A stretch of DNA of 39,613 bases, from the NCBI GenBank assembly GCA_019429325.1, contig JAHYJA010000010.1, positions 1 to 39,613 of the forward strand. The letters are read 5' to 3'. Positions within the stretch are counted from its first letter, which is position 1, and every line of letters begins with the position of its first letter. A program made the translations under genes and the position numbers. Shown here in pieces: positions 17,145 to 25,112 of the stretch. The notes under the pieces are model-generated. The model had not been told where the DNA came from. It did no database searches and was given only the letters and a program-made list of their open reading frames with translations. The DNA is from Bacteroidales bacterium (GTDB taxonomy: Bacteria > Bacteroidota > Bacteroidia > Bacteroidales > VadinHA17).

Positions 17145-17624
17145 CTACCCAACAAGCTCCTTGACGAAATAGAAGGTCATCAGTAAGGAGGCGGCAAGCT
17201 TCAGTCCGATGCCGGTAAGAAACCCCAGAAGACTGCCAAATCCTGCTCTGAAGGCATATCTCAGATCATCCTTGAAAATCAGCTCGCCAACCAGCGCTCC
17301 GACAAAAGGCCCGATAATTATTCCGGCCGGCCCGAGGAACAACCCGATGACAAGACCCACGGCCGCCCCTCTTGTACCGTATTTGGAACCACCGAATTTC
17401 CTGGTACCCCATACAGGTACTATATAATCAAGGACCGTCACCAGCAGTGCAATAACTGCCATGGTGACAAGTATTCCGGTCGGGTAGAATGCAAACCTGG
17501 TGAAATGAAGCAGAACCAGTCCAAGAAAGCTCACAGGCGGACCGGGAAGAACTGGAACAAGGCATCCGATAATACCAACAAGCATCAGGATAATCGCCAG
17601 TATAAGAAGAATGTAATCAGACAT
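17145..17624 (-). CDS. DUF456 family membrane protein
   Basis: A 159-residue, glycine-rich inner-membrane protein. It shows about four or five hydrophobic segments: residues 5-25 (LILAIILMLVGIIGCLVPVLPG), 30-47, 50-70, a glycine-dense pair near 85-115 (GAAVGLVIGLFLGPAGIIIGPFVGALVGEL) and a final segment near 130-150. The order PVLPGPP near the first segment and the GxxxG-rich core fit DUF456; function is unknown. It follows the PUR gene by 15 bases on the same strand, so they share a promoter at about 18.1 kb. Its stop codon abuts a heptamer array. Confidence 0.85.
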   Translation of the reverse strand: MSDYILLILAIILMLVGIIGCLVPVLPGPPVSFLGLVLLHFTRFAFYPTGILVTMAVIALLVTVLDYIVPVWGTRKFGGSKYGTRGAAVGLVIGLFLGPAGIIIGPFVGALVGELIFKDDLRYAFRAGFGSLLGFLTGIGLKLAASLLMTFYFVKELVG

Positions 17625-17639
17625 TCATCAGGTTCTCCC

Positions 17640-18041
17640 TTATTTCTTGCCAAGGTCGTCAAATTCAATATTCGTGAACTCCTCTGATGCCATCTCACCG
17701 GCTCCCTCCCTGATCTCATCACCGGCCGGTGAACCGGCCGGCCTTATTATATCCTTGCCGTCATCAATATAGGTGACAGCATCCTTTAACCCTTCAGCGA
17801 ACTTCTCAAAATCTTCCTTGTAAAGAAATATCTTATGCTTTTCATAGAAGATCTTCCCTTCTTTCCCCAGTCTCTTCTTGCTTTCAGTAATTGTGAGGTA
17901 ATAGTCATCTTTCCGGGTGGCCTTTACATCAAAAAAATAGGTTCTCTTCCCGGCCCTTACAACTTTTGTAAAGATCTCTTCCCTGATGATTTTTTCATCA
18001 GCGCCGTTCATTGCTTCTTTTGCTCCGCTTTCTTCTTCCAT
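17640..18041 (-). CDS. PUR-alpha family nucleic-acid-binding protein (DUF3276)
   Basis: A 133-residue protein with one PUR repeat from about residue 17 to 90: EEIFTKVVRAGKRTYFFDVKA, then DDYYLTITESKKR, and KHKIFLYKEDFEKFAEGLKDA. Bacteroidota PUR proteins bind single-stranded or duplex DNA/RNA and are small cytoplasmic dimers; the target is not known. Both ends outside the PUR repeat are acidic and likely disordered. The tail coding sequence contains a perfect 9-base inverted repeat at 17722-17741. A good minus-strand promoter (18079-18107) is divergent from that of nusB. The family assignment is firm. Confidence 0.9.
   Translation of the reverse strand: MEEESGAKEAMNGADEKIIREEIFTKVVRAGKRTYFFDVKATRKDDYYLTITESKKRLGKEGKIFYEKHKIFLYKEDFEKFAEGLKDAVTYIDDGKDIIRPAGSPAGDEIREGAGEMASEEFTNIEFDDLGKK
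17722..17741. repeat. Perfect GC-rich inverted repeat in the PUR gene tail
   Basis: Arms CCGGCCGGT and ACCGGCCGG are perfectly complementary with a two-base GA loop. The hairpin is in the PUR coding region (encoding a PAG-SPAG segment), about 80 bases before the stop. No U-run follows in either direction, so it is not a standard terminator; it could slow ribosomes or protect the mRNA 3' end. Confidence 0.7.
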
Positions 18042-18078
18042 CTCTGAGTCTGTTAGTGTTAGGCAGGTTATCGACTGT

Positions 18079-18107
18079 CAAATGTAACAAATATTTTTAA
18101 AATCAAA
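18079..18107 (-). promoter_or_regulatory. Promoter of the PUR-DUF456 operon
   Basis: On the minus strand TTTG (18104-18107), 17 bases, and TACATTTG (18079-18086) match both Bacteroidota elements exactly. The start codon at 18041 is 37 bases past the -7 element. It faces away from the nusB promoter. Confidence 0.65.
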
Positions 18108-18146
18108 ACAGGAGCCTCCGATAGTGCCTATTTTTAGTAAAGTTGT

Positions 18147-18176
18147 TTTGACGGTAAAGGAAAAAGAGTATTTTTG
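18147..18176 (+). promoter_or_regulatory. Promoter of nusB
   Basis: TTTG (18147-18150), 18 bases, then TATTTTTG (18169-18176), an exact match to the TTTG/TAnnTTTG arrangement. Transcription would start near 18183, downstream of the first in-frame start codon, so it decides the nusB start in favour of 18202. Confidence 0.65.
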
Positions 18177-18201
18177 CAGCGAAATCAGAGGTTCTTTATC
18201 A

Positions 18202-19167
18202 ATGATCAGCAGACGACTACTACGCATTAAAGCTTTACTCATACTTTATGCCTTTAACCGCAGGGATGATGACGACCTGGCCTTGGCTGAAAAAGAACTT
18301 TTATTCAGCATCAACAAAACCTACGAACTTTATCATTATCTCCTCCTGCTGGTACTGGAGCTGGCTAAAATAGCATCTGAAAGGATTGATCAGGCCCTCC
18401 GCAAGAGGGTTCCTACACAGGAAGACCTTAATCCGGTAAGAAAATTTGTTGATAATCAGGTTGTTAAACAGCTTGGCGATAACCTTGCGCTAAACAGATA
18501 CATCTCCGCAACAAAAATTTCATGGGTTAATAATCCCCATGTACCCCGAATGCTTTATAATAAAATGATAGGATGGGAAGTTTATAACGACTATCTGTTG
18601 TCGGAGGAAAATAGTTATCAGAGCGACAGGAAATTCATCATAAGACTGATCACAGAGCTTATTACAGGCTGCGAAGACTTTCTGACAAATATTGAAGAGC
18701 AGAGCATATACTGGAACGACGATCTTGAATATGTTTCCGCTATGGTTGAAAAAACACTTAAAAGGTTCAAAGCCGATTCTGGTGAAAAAACCGGGTTGTT
18801 GCCGATGTTCAAAAATGAAGAGGACAAGGATTTTGTACTGCATTTATTCAGAAAGGCTGTCGTTAATTCCGGAAGATGCTCGGAACTTATAGAGAATAAC
18901 ACAACCAACTGGGAGCTGGAACGGATCGCGCTTATGGACATCCTGGTTATGCAACTGGCAGTTACCGAGATACTTGAATTTCCCGAGATCCCTGTAAAGG
19001 TCACCCTGAACGAGTATATTGAAATAGCCAAATATTATTGTACATCAAAAAGCAGTACCTTTGTGAACGGAATTCTTGATAATATTGTCAGGGAAATAAG
19101 GAAAGAGGGTCTTTTCAACAAGCAGGGCAGGGGCCTGGTGGGAGAAACCGTAAGGGAAGATGTATAA
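18202..19167 (+). CDS. nusB: Transcription antitermination factor NusB, long Bacteroidota form
   Basis: Binds boxA RNA with NusE to support rRNA transcription. The NusB fold covers the C-terminal part (from about residue 190: KDFVLHLFRKAVVNSGRCSELIENNTTNWELERIALMDILVMQLAVTEILEFPEIPVKVTLNEYIEIAKYY, given here as positions in the 321-residue protein), where the helices and the final FVNGILDNIVREI are typical. The first 180 residues start with SRRLLRIKALLILYAF and include a long helical insertion common in Bacteroidota NusB. ATG at 18202 is preferred over the one at 18124, because a good promoter (18147-18176) lies inside the longer frame. First gene of nusB-yajC-ybbR-coaE-terB/dnaJ. Confidence 0.88.
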   Translation: MISRRLLRIKALLILYAFNRRDDDDLALAEKELLFSINKTYELYHYLLLLVLELAKIASERIDQALRKRVPTQEDLNPVRKFVDNQVVKQLGDNLALNRYISATKISWVNNPHVPRMLYNKMIGWEVYNDYLLSEENSYQSDRKFIIRLITELITGCEDFLTNIEEQSIYWNDDLEYVSAMVEKTLKRFKADSGEKTGLLPMFKNEEDKDFVLHLFRKAVVNSGRCSELIENNTTNWELERIALMDILVMQLAVTEILEFPEIPVKVTLNEYIEIAKYYCTSKSSTFVNGILDNIVREIRKEGLFNKQGRGLVGETVREDV

Positions 19168-19234
19168 TCATTTCAGCACTCCTCGAGTACAGTAACTTTT
19201 AATCAATGCAAATAATAACCAAATAATTACAAAA

Positions 19235-19567
19235 ATGACCAATCTTGCTTATCTGTTTTTAATGGGGCAACCGGCCGGAGGAGCTTCCGGGCAGAGTAAT
19301 ACCCTCGTGACCTTCCTCCCTCTGATACTTGTTTTTGTTGTCTTTTATTTCTTCATGATAAGACCCCAGATGAGGAAACAAAAAGAGATGACCAGTTACA
19401 GAAACGCACTTAAGAAGGGTGATAAAGTTGTTACCACCGGAGGCATTTACGGAAGGGTCAACGAGGTTAAGGATAACTACGTTATGCTGGAAGTCGGAGG
19501 TGACCTGAAACTTAAAGTCGATAAGAGTGCCCTGCTGAAAGACCCGACTGACATCGAGCAGAAATAG
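19235..19567 (+). CDS. yajC: Preprotein translocase subunit YajC
   Basis: Accessory inner-membrane subunit of SecDF-YajC. The 110 residues have the usual layout: a short glycine-rich N-terminus, one membrane segment (residues 26-43, TFLPLILVFVVFYFFMI), the positively charged RPQMRKQKEM, and a small cytoplasmic SH3-like domain with GDKVVTTGGIYGRV and DNYVMLEV. ATG at 19235; the gap of 67 bases after nusB has no clear terminator, so this is likely the same operon. The ybbR gene follows after 22 bases. Confidence 0.95.
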   Translation: MTNLAYLFLMGQPAGGASGQSNTLVTFLPLILVFVVFYFFMIRPQMRKQKEMTSYRNALKKGDKVVTTGGIYGRVNEVKDNYVMLEVGGDLKLKVDKSALLKDPTDIEQK

Positions 19568-19589
19568 AAGGATCCTTAAATGTTTTCTG

Positions 19590-20597
19590 ATGAAAGGGGT
19601 AAGCTGGGTATGGTTACGGAACTTTATGGGAAAACCAGGAAGTCCTGCCGACAGGGACGTAGTGGTTTTTATTTTTTTCCTGGTCCTTTCATTTGTTTTC
19701 TGGTTCCTGAATTCCCTGGCAAAGGATATTGAAACAGAAATCAGATATCCGATAAAATATATCAATCTTCCTACAGACAGAGTGCTTGTGGAAGATCTGC
19801 CGCCAAGACTGAACCTCTACCTGAAGGGCCCCGGTTACTCTATCCTTAAACTGAGGCTTGCAGGAAGCCGTACTCCGGTGATGATAGACATTTCAAGCGT
19901 CAATTACAGGAGGGTGCCGGGAAGCCGGACCCTTACCTATTATATCATGACCTCCGGCCTGGTTCCGAGACTTACAAGCCAGCTGAGAACCGACTGCCAG
20001 ATTACATCGATTAAACCTGATACCCTGTTCTTTTCCTTCGACCGGATCATTTCAAAATCCGTGCCTGTTACCCCGGATCTTGAAATTAACACGGAAAGGC
20101 AATATTTCGTTAAAGGATCGCTGGTTGTTGATCCCGATTCTGTCGTAATTACAGGTCCGCGCAATATAGTCGACACCATAAGCACCATAAGGACAAGATT
20201 CAGGAAGCTTACAGGCCTCAGCGAGACCGTCAAAAGAAATCTGGTCCTTGTTGGCTCGGAGAACTACAGTCTCTCGGAGAAGAGGGTGAACGTCACCATC
20301 CCGGTCGAGCAGTTTACCGAGGCTGAACTGCTGGTTCCGGTCAGAATAGTTAATGTTCCCGACACGACTGATATCAAGATCTTTCCCGATGCCGTAACAG
20401 TTAAATGTTTTGTGGCTGTTACCGATTATGCGAAACTTAAAGACAGGCCATTCGACATTTTTATAGATCTGAAGAGGGCAAACATTAACTCGTCTGAGAA
20501 AATTCCCGTCGAAGTCAGAAATGTCCCATCGTTCGTGAATTCGCTCAGGATCTCTCCCACGGAAGTTGATTTCATTATCGAAAGGAAATCAAGATGA
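19590..20597 (+). CDS. ybbR: YbbR-like (CdaR-type) extracytoplasmic protein
   Basis: A 335-residue membrane-anchored protein. The N-terminal segment (residues 25-42, VVVFIFFLVLSFVFWFLNSLA) would anchor it, and the rest forms several YbbR repeats facing the periplasm: typical strands are PVMIDISSVNYRRVPG, SVPVTPDLEINTERQYFVKG, DSVVITGPRNIVDTISTIRT and the final PVEVRNVPS..ISPTEVDFIIE. In Firmicutes CdaR proteins of this type control the c-di-AMP synthase CdaA; here the gene sits between yajC and coaE instead, with no cdaA nearby. Its stop overlaps coaE by four bases, so coaE is translationally coupled. Role in c-di-AMP is only by homology. Confidence 0.85.
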   Translation: MKGVSWVWLRNFMGKPGSPADRDVVVFIFFLVLSFVFWFLNSLAKDIETEIRYPIKYINLPTDRVLVEDLPPRLNLYLKGPGYSILKLRLAGSRTPVMIDISSVNYRRVPGSRTLTYYIMTSGLVPRLTSQLRTDCQITSIKPDTLFFSFDRIISKSVPVTPDLEINTERQYFVKGSLVVDPDSVVITGPRNIVDTISTIRTRFRKLTGLSETVKRNLVLVGSENYSLSEKRVNVTIPVEQFTEAELLVPVRIVNVPDTTDIKIFPDAVTVKCFVAVTDYAKLKDRPFDIFIDLKRANINSSEKIPVEVRNVPSFVNSLRISPTEVDFIIERKSR

Positions 20598-21205
20598 GCA
20601 GATCCATTTTCAAACTGGGAATCACGGGCGGTATCGGCAGTGGCAAGACCTCTGTCTGCAAGGTCTTTGAAATTCTCGGCATCCCGGTTTTTCTGGCTGA
20701 CCTGGAAGCCAGAAAAATGATGGATAATGACACTGAAATTATCCGGCAGATAAACTCAGCTGCAGGCACCGACCTTTATACCGGCGGAGATCTTGACAGA
20801 CAACGGCTGGCAGGCCTTATCTTCAATGACAGGCTCCTTCTTGAGAAGGTCAATTCAATAATTCACCCGCTTGTTTTTGCTAATTTTACCGGATGGGCGG
20901 CAGATCAGAAGGCCCCCTATGTGATAATGGAAGCAGCCATTCTCTTTGAGAGCGGGGGATATAAGCTTGTTGACAAGGTCGCCACTATTGTTGCCCCGCT
21001 GGAGGAGAGGATTGAAAGAATCGTGAAGAGAAACAAGCTGACACGCGACCAGGTAATGGAAAGAGTAAGGAACCAGATGGATGATGATTCAAATATAAGA
21101 TTGTCAGACTACGTGATAAGAAATTCAGAGAATGACATGATAATTCCGGCAATACTGGAGATTCATCAGGATATTTTGAACCTGATTAAGAAGCGGGAGG
21201 CGTAA
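20594..21205 (+). CDS. coaE: Dephospho-CoA kinase
   Basis: Adds the 3'-phosphate to dephospho-CoA in the last step of coenzyme A synthesis. The 203-residue protein has the P-loop [16 protein letters not shown] (residues 8-23), the DLEARKMM stretch after it, and the lid-like segment [24 protein letters not shown] with RLSDYVIRN following. It starts with ATG overlapping the last four bases of ybbR and shares one base with the terB/dnaJ gene after it (TAATG), so three genes are translationally coupled. Confidence 0.94.
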   Translation: MSRSIFKLGITGGIGSGKTSVCKVFEILGIPVFLADLEARKMMDNDTEIIRQINSAAGTDLYTGGDLDRQRLAGLIFNDRLLLEKVNSIIHPLVFANFTGWAADQKAPYVIMEAAILFESGGYKLVDKVATIVAPLEERIERIVKRNKLTRDQVMERVRNQMDDDSNIRLSDYVIRNSENDMIIPAILEIHQDILNLIKKREA

Positions 21206-21933
21206 TGGGAAATTTTGCAAAATGGATCGGAGGAGGACTCGGCTGGGTGATGGGGGGGCCGATAGGCGGATTGCTCGGCTTTGTTGTGGGCTCGTTTATT
21301 GACAATACAACGGTGCATACCTCGCGATATGCATCATCTCCTGACACCACAGCACAGGGAGCTTTCGGAATGAGCCTTCTGGTGCTTATTGCTGCGGTTA
21401 TGAAAGCCGACGGGAAGGTGCTGAGATCGGAACTGGATTATGTAAAGCAGTTTTTTGTCAGACAATTCGGAACGGAGACTGCAAAGGAGGCAACAATACT
21501 TCTCCGTGACCTTCTGAACCAGAATATTCCGGTCAGAGATGTCTGCATTCAGATCAGTAAAAACATGGATTACCCCTCACGCCTGCAGCTATTGCACATC
21601 CTCTTCAATATATCCAATGCCGACGGGGTGATCCATCAGGGAGAATTTGAAACTATCGAAAGAATATCAGGATATCTGGGAATCGGAGACTCAGATTTCC
21701 TTTCGATCAAGAATATGTTTGTTCCGGAGACCGATTCCGCTTACAAGATCCTTGAGACAGACAGAAGCGCCACGGATGAAGAGATAAAGAAAGCATACCG
21801 GAAAATGGCGCTCAGATATCATCCGGATAAAGTCAGCCATCTCGGGGAGGATTTCAGAAAGGTGGCAGATGAGAAATTCAAAATGGTCAGCGATGCATAC
21901 AACAAAATAAAAAAGGAGAGGGGTATGAAATGA
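21205..21933 (+). CDS. DjlA-like TerB-DnaJ domain co-chaperone
   Basis: A 242-residue protein: a glycine-rich N-terminal segment (residues 8-33, [26 protein letters not shown]) that may sit in the membrane, a TerB-like helical domain (about residues 55-165, with [17 protein letters not shown] and [17 protein letters not shown]), and a C-terminal J domain with H206-P207-D208 in [12 protein letters not shown]. The layout matches DjlA, which recruits DnaK at the inner membrane. It starts on the last base of coaE. The J domain is complete and should stimulate DnaK; the client is unknown. Confidence 0.88.
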   Translation: MGNFAKWIGGGLGWVMGGPIGGLLGFVVGSFIDNTTVHTSRYASSPDTTAQGAFGMSLLVLIAAVMKADGKVLRSELDYVKQFFVRQFGTETAKEATILLRDLLNQNIPVRDVCIQISKNMDYPSRLQLLHILFNISNADGVIHQGEFETIERISGYLGIGDSDFLSIKNMFVPETDSAYKILETDRSATDEEIKKAYRKMALRYHPDKVSHLGEDFRKVADEKFKMVSDAYNKIKKERGMK

Positions 21934-22012
21934 TCTTCCCGGCCTTAAGGTGCGGAACATTATAAAACAAAAGAACTCTGTTATACGTTAAATCTGAATA
22001 TATACAATCATT

Positions 22013-22483
22013 ATGAAGCTTAAGGATATTGTTGCGATCTCAGGCGAACCGGGTCTTTTCAGATTTATTGCCCAGGGAAAAAATTCAATAGTTGTTGAGA
22101 ATCTTGAAACCGGCAAAAGGACCAGCGCGTTTGGCTCTGCAAAGGTTAGCTCCCTTGAAGACATCTCAGTCTTTACCGATAATGAGGACATGCTTCTGGG
22201 AAAAGTTTTTGACATGATCCATGAAAAGGAGAACGGAGGACCGTCAATCGATCCAAAAGCAGGTGCGGACGAACTTAAGAATTACTTCGGGGAGTTAATT
22301 CCTGAATACTCAAGGGATAAAGTCTACCTGAGCGATATCAGGAAGATTGTTAAATGGTACAATATTCTTCATGAGAAGGACCTTCTGGTGAAAGATGATC
22401 CTGAACCCTCACCTGAAGCCGCAGCAGATACCGCACCTGACACGGAAAAGGAGTCAGCCCCGGCACCCGGAATCTCAGAGTAA
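22013..22483 (+). CDS. DUF5606 family protein
   Basis: A 156-residue conserved Bacteroidota protein of unknown function. The N-terminal 55 residues resemble the family core (MKLKDIVAISGEPGLFRFIA, then NSIVVENLETGKRTS), a small SH3-like strand set, followed by a helical section with ELKNYFGELIPEYSRDKVYLSDIRKIVKWYNILHEKD, and an acidic, alanine/proline-rich, likely disordered tail of about 30 residues. No signal peptide, so cytoplasmic. The ureohydrolase gene begins 22 bases later. The 79-base gap before it shows no clear promoter. Confidence 0.83.
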   Translation: MKLKDIVAISGEPGLFRFIAQGKNSIVVENLETGKRTSAFGSAKVSSLEDISVFTDNEDMLLGKVFDMIHEKENGGPSIDPKAGADELKNYFGELIPEYSRDKVYLSDIRKIVKWYNILHEKDLLVKDDPEPSPEAAADTAPDTEKESAPAPGISE

Positions 22484-22505
22484 ATATCCCGTTTATAACA
22501 GTGCC

Positions 22506-23354
22506 ATGAATTTCGGAGGCGATGAGGTAAAATACAGCTACGACGATTCAACTTTTGTGATTGTTCCGGTACCTTACGATCAGACAAGTACCTGGATTAA
22601 GGGTTCTGAAAAAGGGCCTGCGGCAATACTTGAAGCGTCAGTCAACCTCGAGTTCTACGATATTGAAACCTCAACCCAGGCTCACCTGAAGGGAATTTTC
22701 ACAGCCGGTCCCGTTGTCTCTTCCGGTAGCCCGGAGGCTCTTACAGATGCAGTATATGACAGGGTAATGACCCTTCTTAAAGCGGGAAAGTATCCCGTTA
22801 TCATTGGTGGCAATCACACTGTAACAATCGGATCTGTCAGAGCTTTTGCAGATTATTTCGGTAAACTGTCGGTCCTTCAGCTCGATGCTCATACTGACCT
22901 GAGAGAGGAGTATGAGGGGTCGCGTTATAACCATGCATGTGTTATGGCAAGGGTAAGGGAGAAGGCGGAAATAGTGCAGGTTGGTATCAGAAGTCTGTCT
23001 GCGGGCGAGGTGCCGCTCACCAACAGGGAGAGGCTCTTTTTTGCTCATAACCTTTATTACGACAAGAGCCTCTATCGCAAGGCATTGAATAAACTGACCG
23101 AAAACGTTTATATTACCATCGACCTTGATGTCTTCGATCCTTCCCTTATCCCCTCAACGGGAACGCCTGAACCGGGCGGCCCGGATTATTTCGAACTTAT
23201 GCATTTCCTTGCGGAGGTGATCAGGGAGAAGAATGTTGTCGGGTTTGACGTGGTCGAGTTGTGCCCTTCGCCGGACAACAAAGTCCCTGATTTTGTAGCT
23301 GCAAAAATAATCTATCAGCTCCTGAGCTATGTTGTGGCAAAAACCTTTAGCTGA
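22506..23354 (+). CDS. speB: Agmatinase-family ureohydrolase
   Basis: Manganese enzyme of the arginase/agmatinase family, most likely splitting agmatine into putrescine and urea. The three metal-binding motifs are present: GGNHTVTIGSV, LQLDAHTDLREEYEG, and YITIDLDVFDPSLIPSTGTPEPGG, plus NHACVMARV. ATG at 22506 (282 residues) is chosen; an upstream ATG at 22395 would add 37 residues lying wholly in the DUF5606 gene and with no family likeness. Formimidoylglutamase (HutG) is an alternative, but histidine breakdown in this organism uses ftcD, so agmatinase is preferred; substrate is inferred. Convergent with mazG, 27 bases apart. Confidence 0.8.
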   Translation: MNFGGDEVKYSYDDSTFVIVPVPYDQTSTWIKGSEKGPAAILEASVNLEFYDIETSTQAHLKGIFTAGPVVSSGSPEALTDAVYDRVMTLLKAGKYPVIIGGNHTVTIGSVRAFADYFGKLSVLQLDAHTDLREEYEGSRYNHACVMARVREKAEIVQVGIRSLSAGEVPLTNRERLFFAHNLYYDKSLYRKALNKLTENVYITIDLDVFDPSLIPSTGTPEPGGPDYFELMHFLAEVIREKNVVGFDVVELCPSPDNKVPDFVAAKIIYQLLSYVVAKTFS

Positions 23355-23381
23355 CCTGTACTGATCAGCATCAACAGAAGC

Positions 23382-24164
23382 TTACTCATTTTTTTTTGCA
23401 TCTTCCCAGATCACATTCATTTCATCGAGGCTCATCTCGTGAAGAGATCTTCCTTTCGAGAGTGTCTCCTTCTCCAGGTAGTTGAATCGCATGATGAATT
23501 TCCGGTTGGTCTTCTCGAGGGCCGCCTCAGGGTCGATACCATAAAGGCGCGAAGCATTGATCAACGAAAACATCACATCCCCAAGTTCCGACTCAATTGA
23601 CTCCCGGTCTTGATCCTTTATCCCCTCTTTAAGTTCAGTTATCTCTTCGAGTACCTTATCCCATATCTGTTCGCGGTTTTCCCAGTCGAACCCGACTCCT
23701 CTCACTTTTTCCTGTATCCTGTTGGCCTTTACCATCGCCGGAAGAGAAGACGGAACACCTGATAGTACCGGTTTATACTCCTCCTTTTCCCTCATCTTGA
23801 GCTGTTCCCAGTTCTCTTCCACCTCCGAGGCACCCGAAACGGCTACATTGCCAAATACATGCGGATGCCTGTAAACCAGTTTCTTGTTTATTCCCTTAAG
23901 TACGTCTTCCATTGTAAACACACCCCTCTCAGTTCCGATCCTGGCGTAAAAGACAATGTGAAGCATCAGATCCCCGAGCTCATTCCTTATTCCGTCATCA
24001 TCGCCTGAGTAGATGGCATCGGCCAGCTCATGAGTCTCTTCTATTGTAAGCTTGCGAAGAGATTCATAAGTCTGCTTCATGTCCCACGGACATTTTGACC
24101 TTAGCTCATCCATAATGGAAAGGAGCTTTTTAAACTCTTCAGCACTTCTTTGAAAGGTGTCCAT
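23382..24164 (-). CDS. mazG: Nucleoside triphosphate pyrophosphohydrolase MazG
   Basis: Removes non-canonical or excess nucleoside triphosphates, yielding the monophosphate and pyrophosphate. The 260-residue protein has two MazG domains, each with the EExxE...ExxD metal site: in the first TIEETHELADAIYSGDDDGIRNELGDLMLHIVFYAR, in the second EEITELKEGIKDQDRESIESELGDVMFSLINASR. KCPWDMKQTYESLRK lies at about residues 24-38, and the chain ends with helical MSLDEMNVIWEDAKKNE. It follows the DUF62 gene by 12 bases on the same strand; they probably share a promoter. Confidence 0.95.
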   Translation of the reverse strand: MDTFQRSAEEFKKLLSIMDELRSKCPWDMKQTYESLRKLTIEETHELADAIYSGDDDGIRNELGDLMLHIVFYARIGTERGVFTMEDVLKGINKKLVYRHPHVFGNVAVSGASEVEENWEQLKMREKEEYKPVLSGVPSSLPAMVKANRIQEKVRGVGFDWENREQIWDKVLEEITELKEGIKDQDRESIESELGDVMFSLINASRLYGIDPEAALEKTNRKFIMRFNYLEKETLSKGRSLHEMSLDEMNVIWEDAKKNE

Positions 24165-24176
24165 AAATTTAAGTTG

Positions 24177-24971
24177 TTAAAATAAGCGATCCCTGGCATA
24201 TGATTTGCCGGCAGTGTCGATCCTGACCACAGAGCCTATTTCGAGACTCAGCAATTCAGAAACATTAGCCCCGTTAATTGATATCTCCAGAAGTTCAAGC
24301 GGATTGAAACGCGCGAGCATTTCTCCGACAGGTACATCGCTGTATTTTTGTGAAATCCGGCCGGTGTAATTTTTATTGCTTTGAACCAGAATACGAAACT
24401 CTTTCTTTTCAAAAACCCTCAAAAAAAGCTCCCTGGTAATGTTTGAAATGGCGTTTCCGTAGGAATCGATAAATATAATGCTTCCGATTATAACCTCTTT
24501 ATCAATCGTTGCCCTCAGGGGCACTCTTTCGGTAATGCTTTTCATCCTCCTTCCCAGATCCTCCGGACTCTTCCCTGAGATCAGGCCTGCTGCCGCCCCG
24601 GCAAAGATGTCGAGCTCATTATCTGTGTCTTTATGTTCCGTCATCACTGCTAATTCGGGTTCGCCATTGAGAATCAGATTGAATATCCCGTTATCGGTGC
24701 CAATGAAAAAATGATTTTTTGCTTTCGCAATTATATGGTTTTCATTATTATGCGATTCAGAATGCACGCAAATAATGTGAATAGTGCCCTCAGGATAGTT
24801 GCTGAAGGTGTTCCTTATAATAAATGCGGCCTGTGCAATATTAAACGGAGGGATACCGGAAGCATTATCTATAACGGTAGCTCCGGGACAGAGGCTGCAC
24901 AATTTCCCCCTGAGTATCCCATAGTAGAAATCATCAGGCCTCCATTCAGTTGTAAGGGTAATTACAGGCAT
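24177..24971 (-). CDS. DUF62 (SAM hydroxide adenosyltransferase-like) protein with altered active site
   Basis: Family members hydrolyse S-adenosylmethionine to adenosine and methionine, or act as halogenases. The 264-residue length and the two-domain order fit: MPVITLTTEWRPDDFYYGILRG at the N-terminus, FIGTDNGIFNLIL, and GSIIFIDSYGNAISNITRE opening the C-terminal domain. However, the residues usually forming the Asp-Arg-His triad look replaced: the VDPGVG stretch reads VHSESH, the arginine after it is missing, and the FHGRD histidine segment reads NELDIFA. So it may not be an ordinary hydrolase. The gene is followed by mazG and divergent from phoH. A perfect -7 element lies 17 bases upstream. 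Confidence 0.78.
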   Translation of the reverse strand: MPVITLTTEWRPDDFYYGILRGKLCSLCPGATVIDNASGIPPFNIAQAAFIIRNTFSNYPEGTIHIICVHSESHNNENHIIAKAKNHFFIGTDNGIFNLILNGEPELAVMTEHKDTDNELDIFAGAAAGLISGKSPEDLGRRMKSITERVPLRATIDKEVIIGSIIFIDSYGNAISNITRELFLRVFEKKEFRILVQSNKNYTGRISQKYSDVPVGEMLARFNPLELLEISINGANVSELLSLEIGSVVRIDTAGKSYARDRLF

Positions 24972-24987
24972 CGGGAAAAACTTTTAA

Positions 24988-24995
24988 CAAAGATA
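24988..24995 (-). promoter_or_regulatory. -7 element for the DUF62-mazG operon
   Basis: TATCTTTG on the minus strand is an exact TAnnTTTG match, 17 bases before the ATG, implying a leader of about 10 bases. No matching -33 TTG is obvious. Confidence 0.4.
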
Positions 24996-25016
24996 ATCTT
25001 CTGGCGAAAATTAATT

Positions 25017-25024
25017 TACTTTGT
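25017..25024 (+). promoter_or_regulatory. Near-consensus -7 element for phoH
   Basis: TTACTTTG differs from TAnnTTTG at one base. It is in the divergent gap between the DUF62 gene and phoH, 89 bases before the preferred phoH start. Weak evidence. Confidence 0.25.
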
Positions 25025-25112
25025 ATCGGTTAAAGATCCTATTATTAATGAACAGGCCTGCATTAGCCGGATAAGAAAAACAAGTGAAGCAAACAAACTT
25101 TGTATTGAATTA

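Noticed and set aside
18124-18201. N-terminal extension of nusB by 26 residues
   Set aside because: It contains a consensus promoter for nusB and would begin upstream of the expected transcription start.
22395-22505. N-terminal extension of the agmatinase frame
   Set aside because: It lies inside the DUF5606 gene and carries no ureohydrolase features; ATG at 22506 matches the family start.
24711-25112. N-terminal extension of the phoH frame by 134 residues
   Set aside because: It runs opposite to the start of the DUF62 gene, has no likeness to PhoH, and the usual family beginning follows the ATG at 25113.
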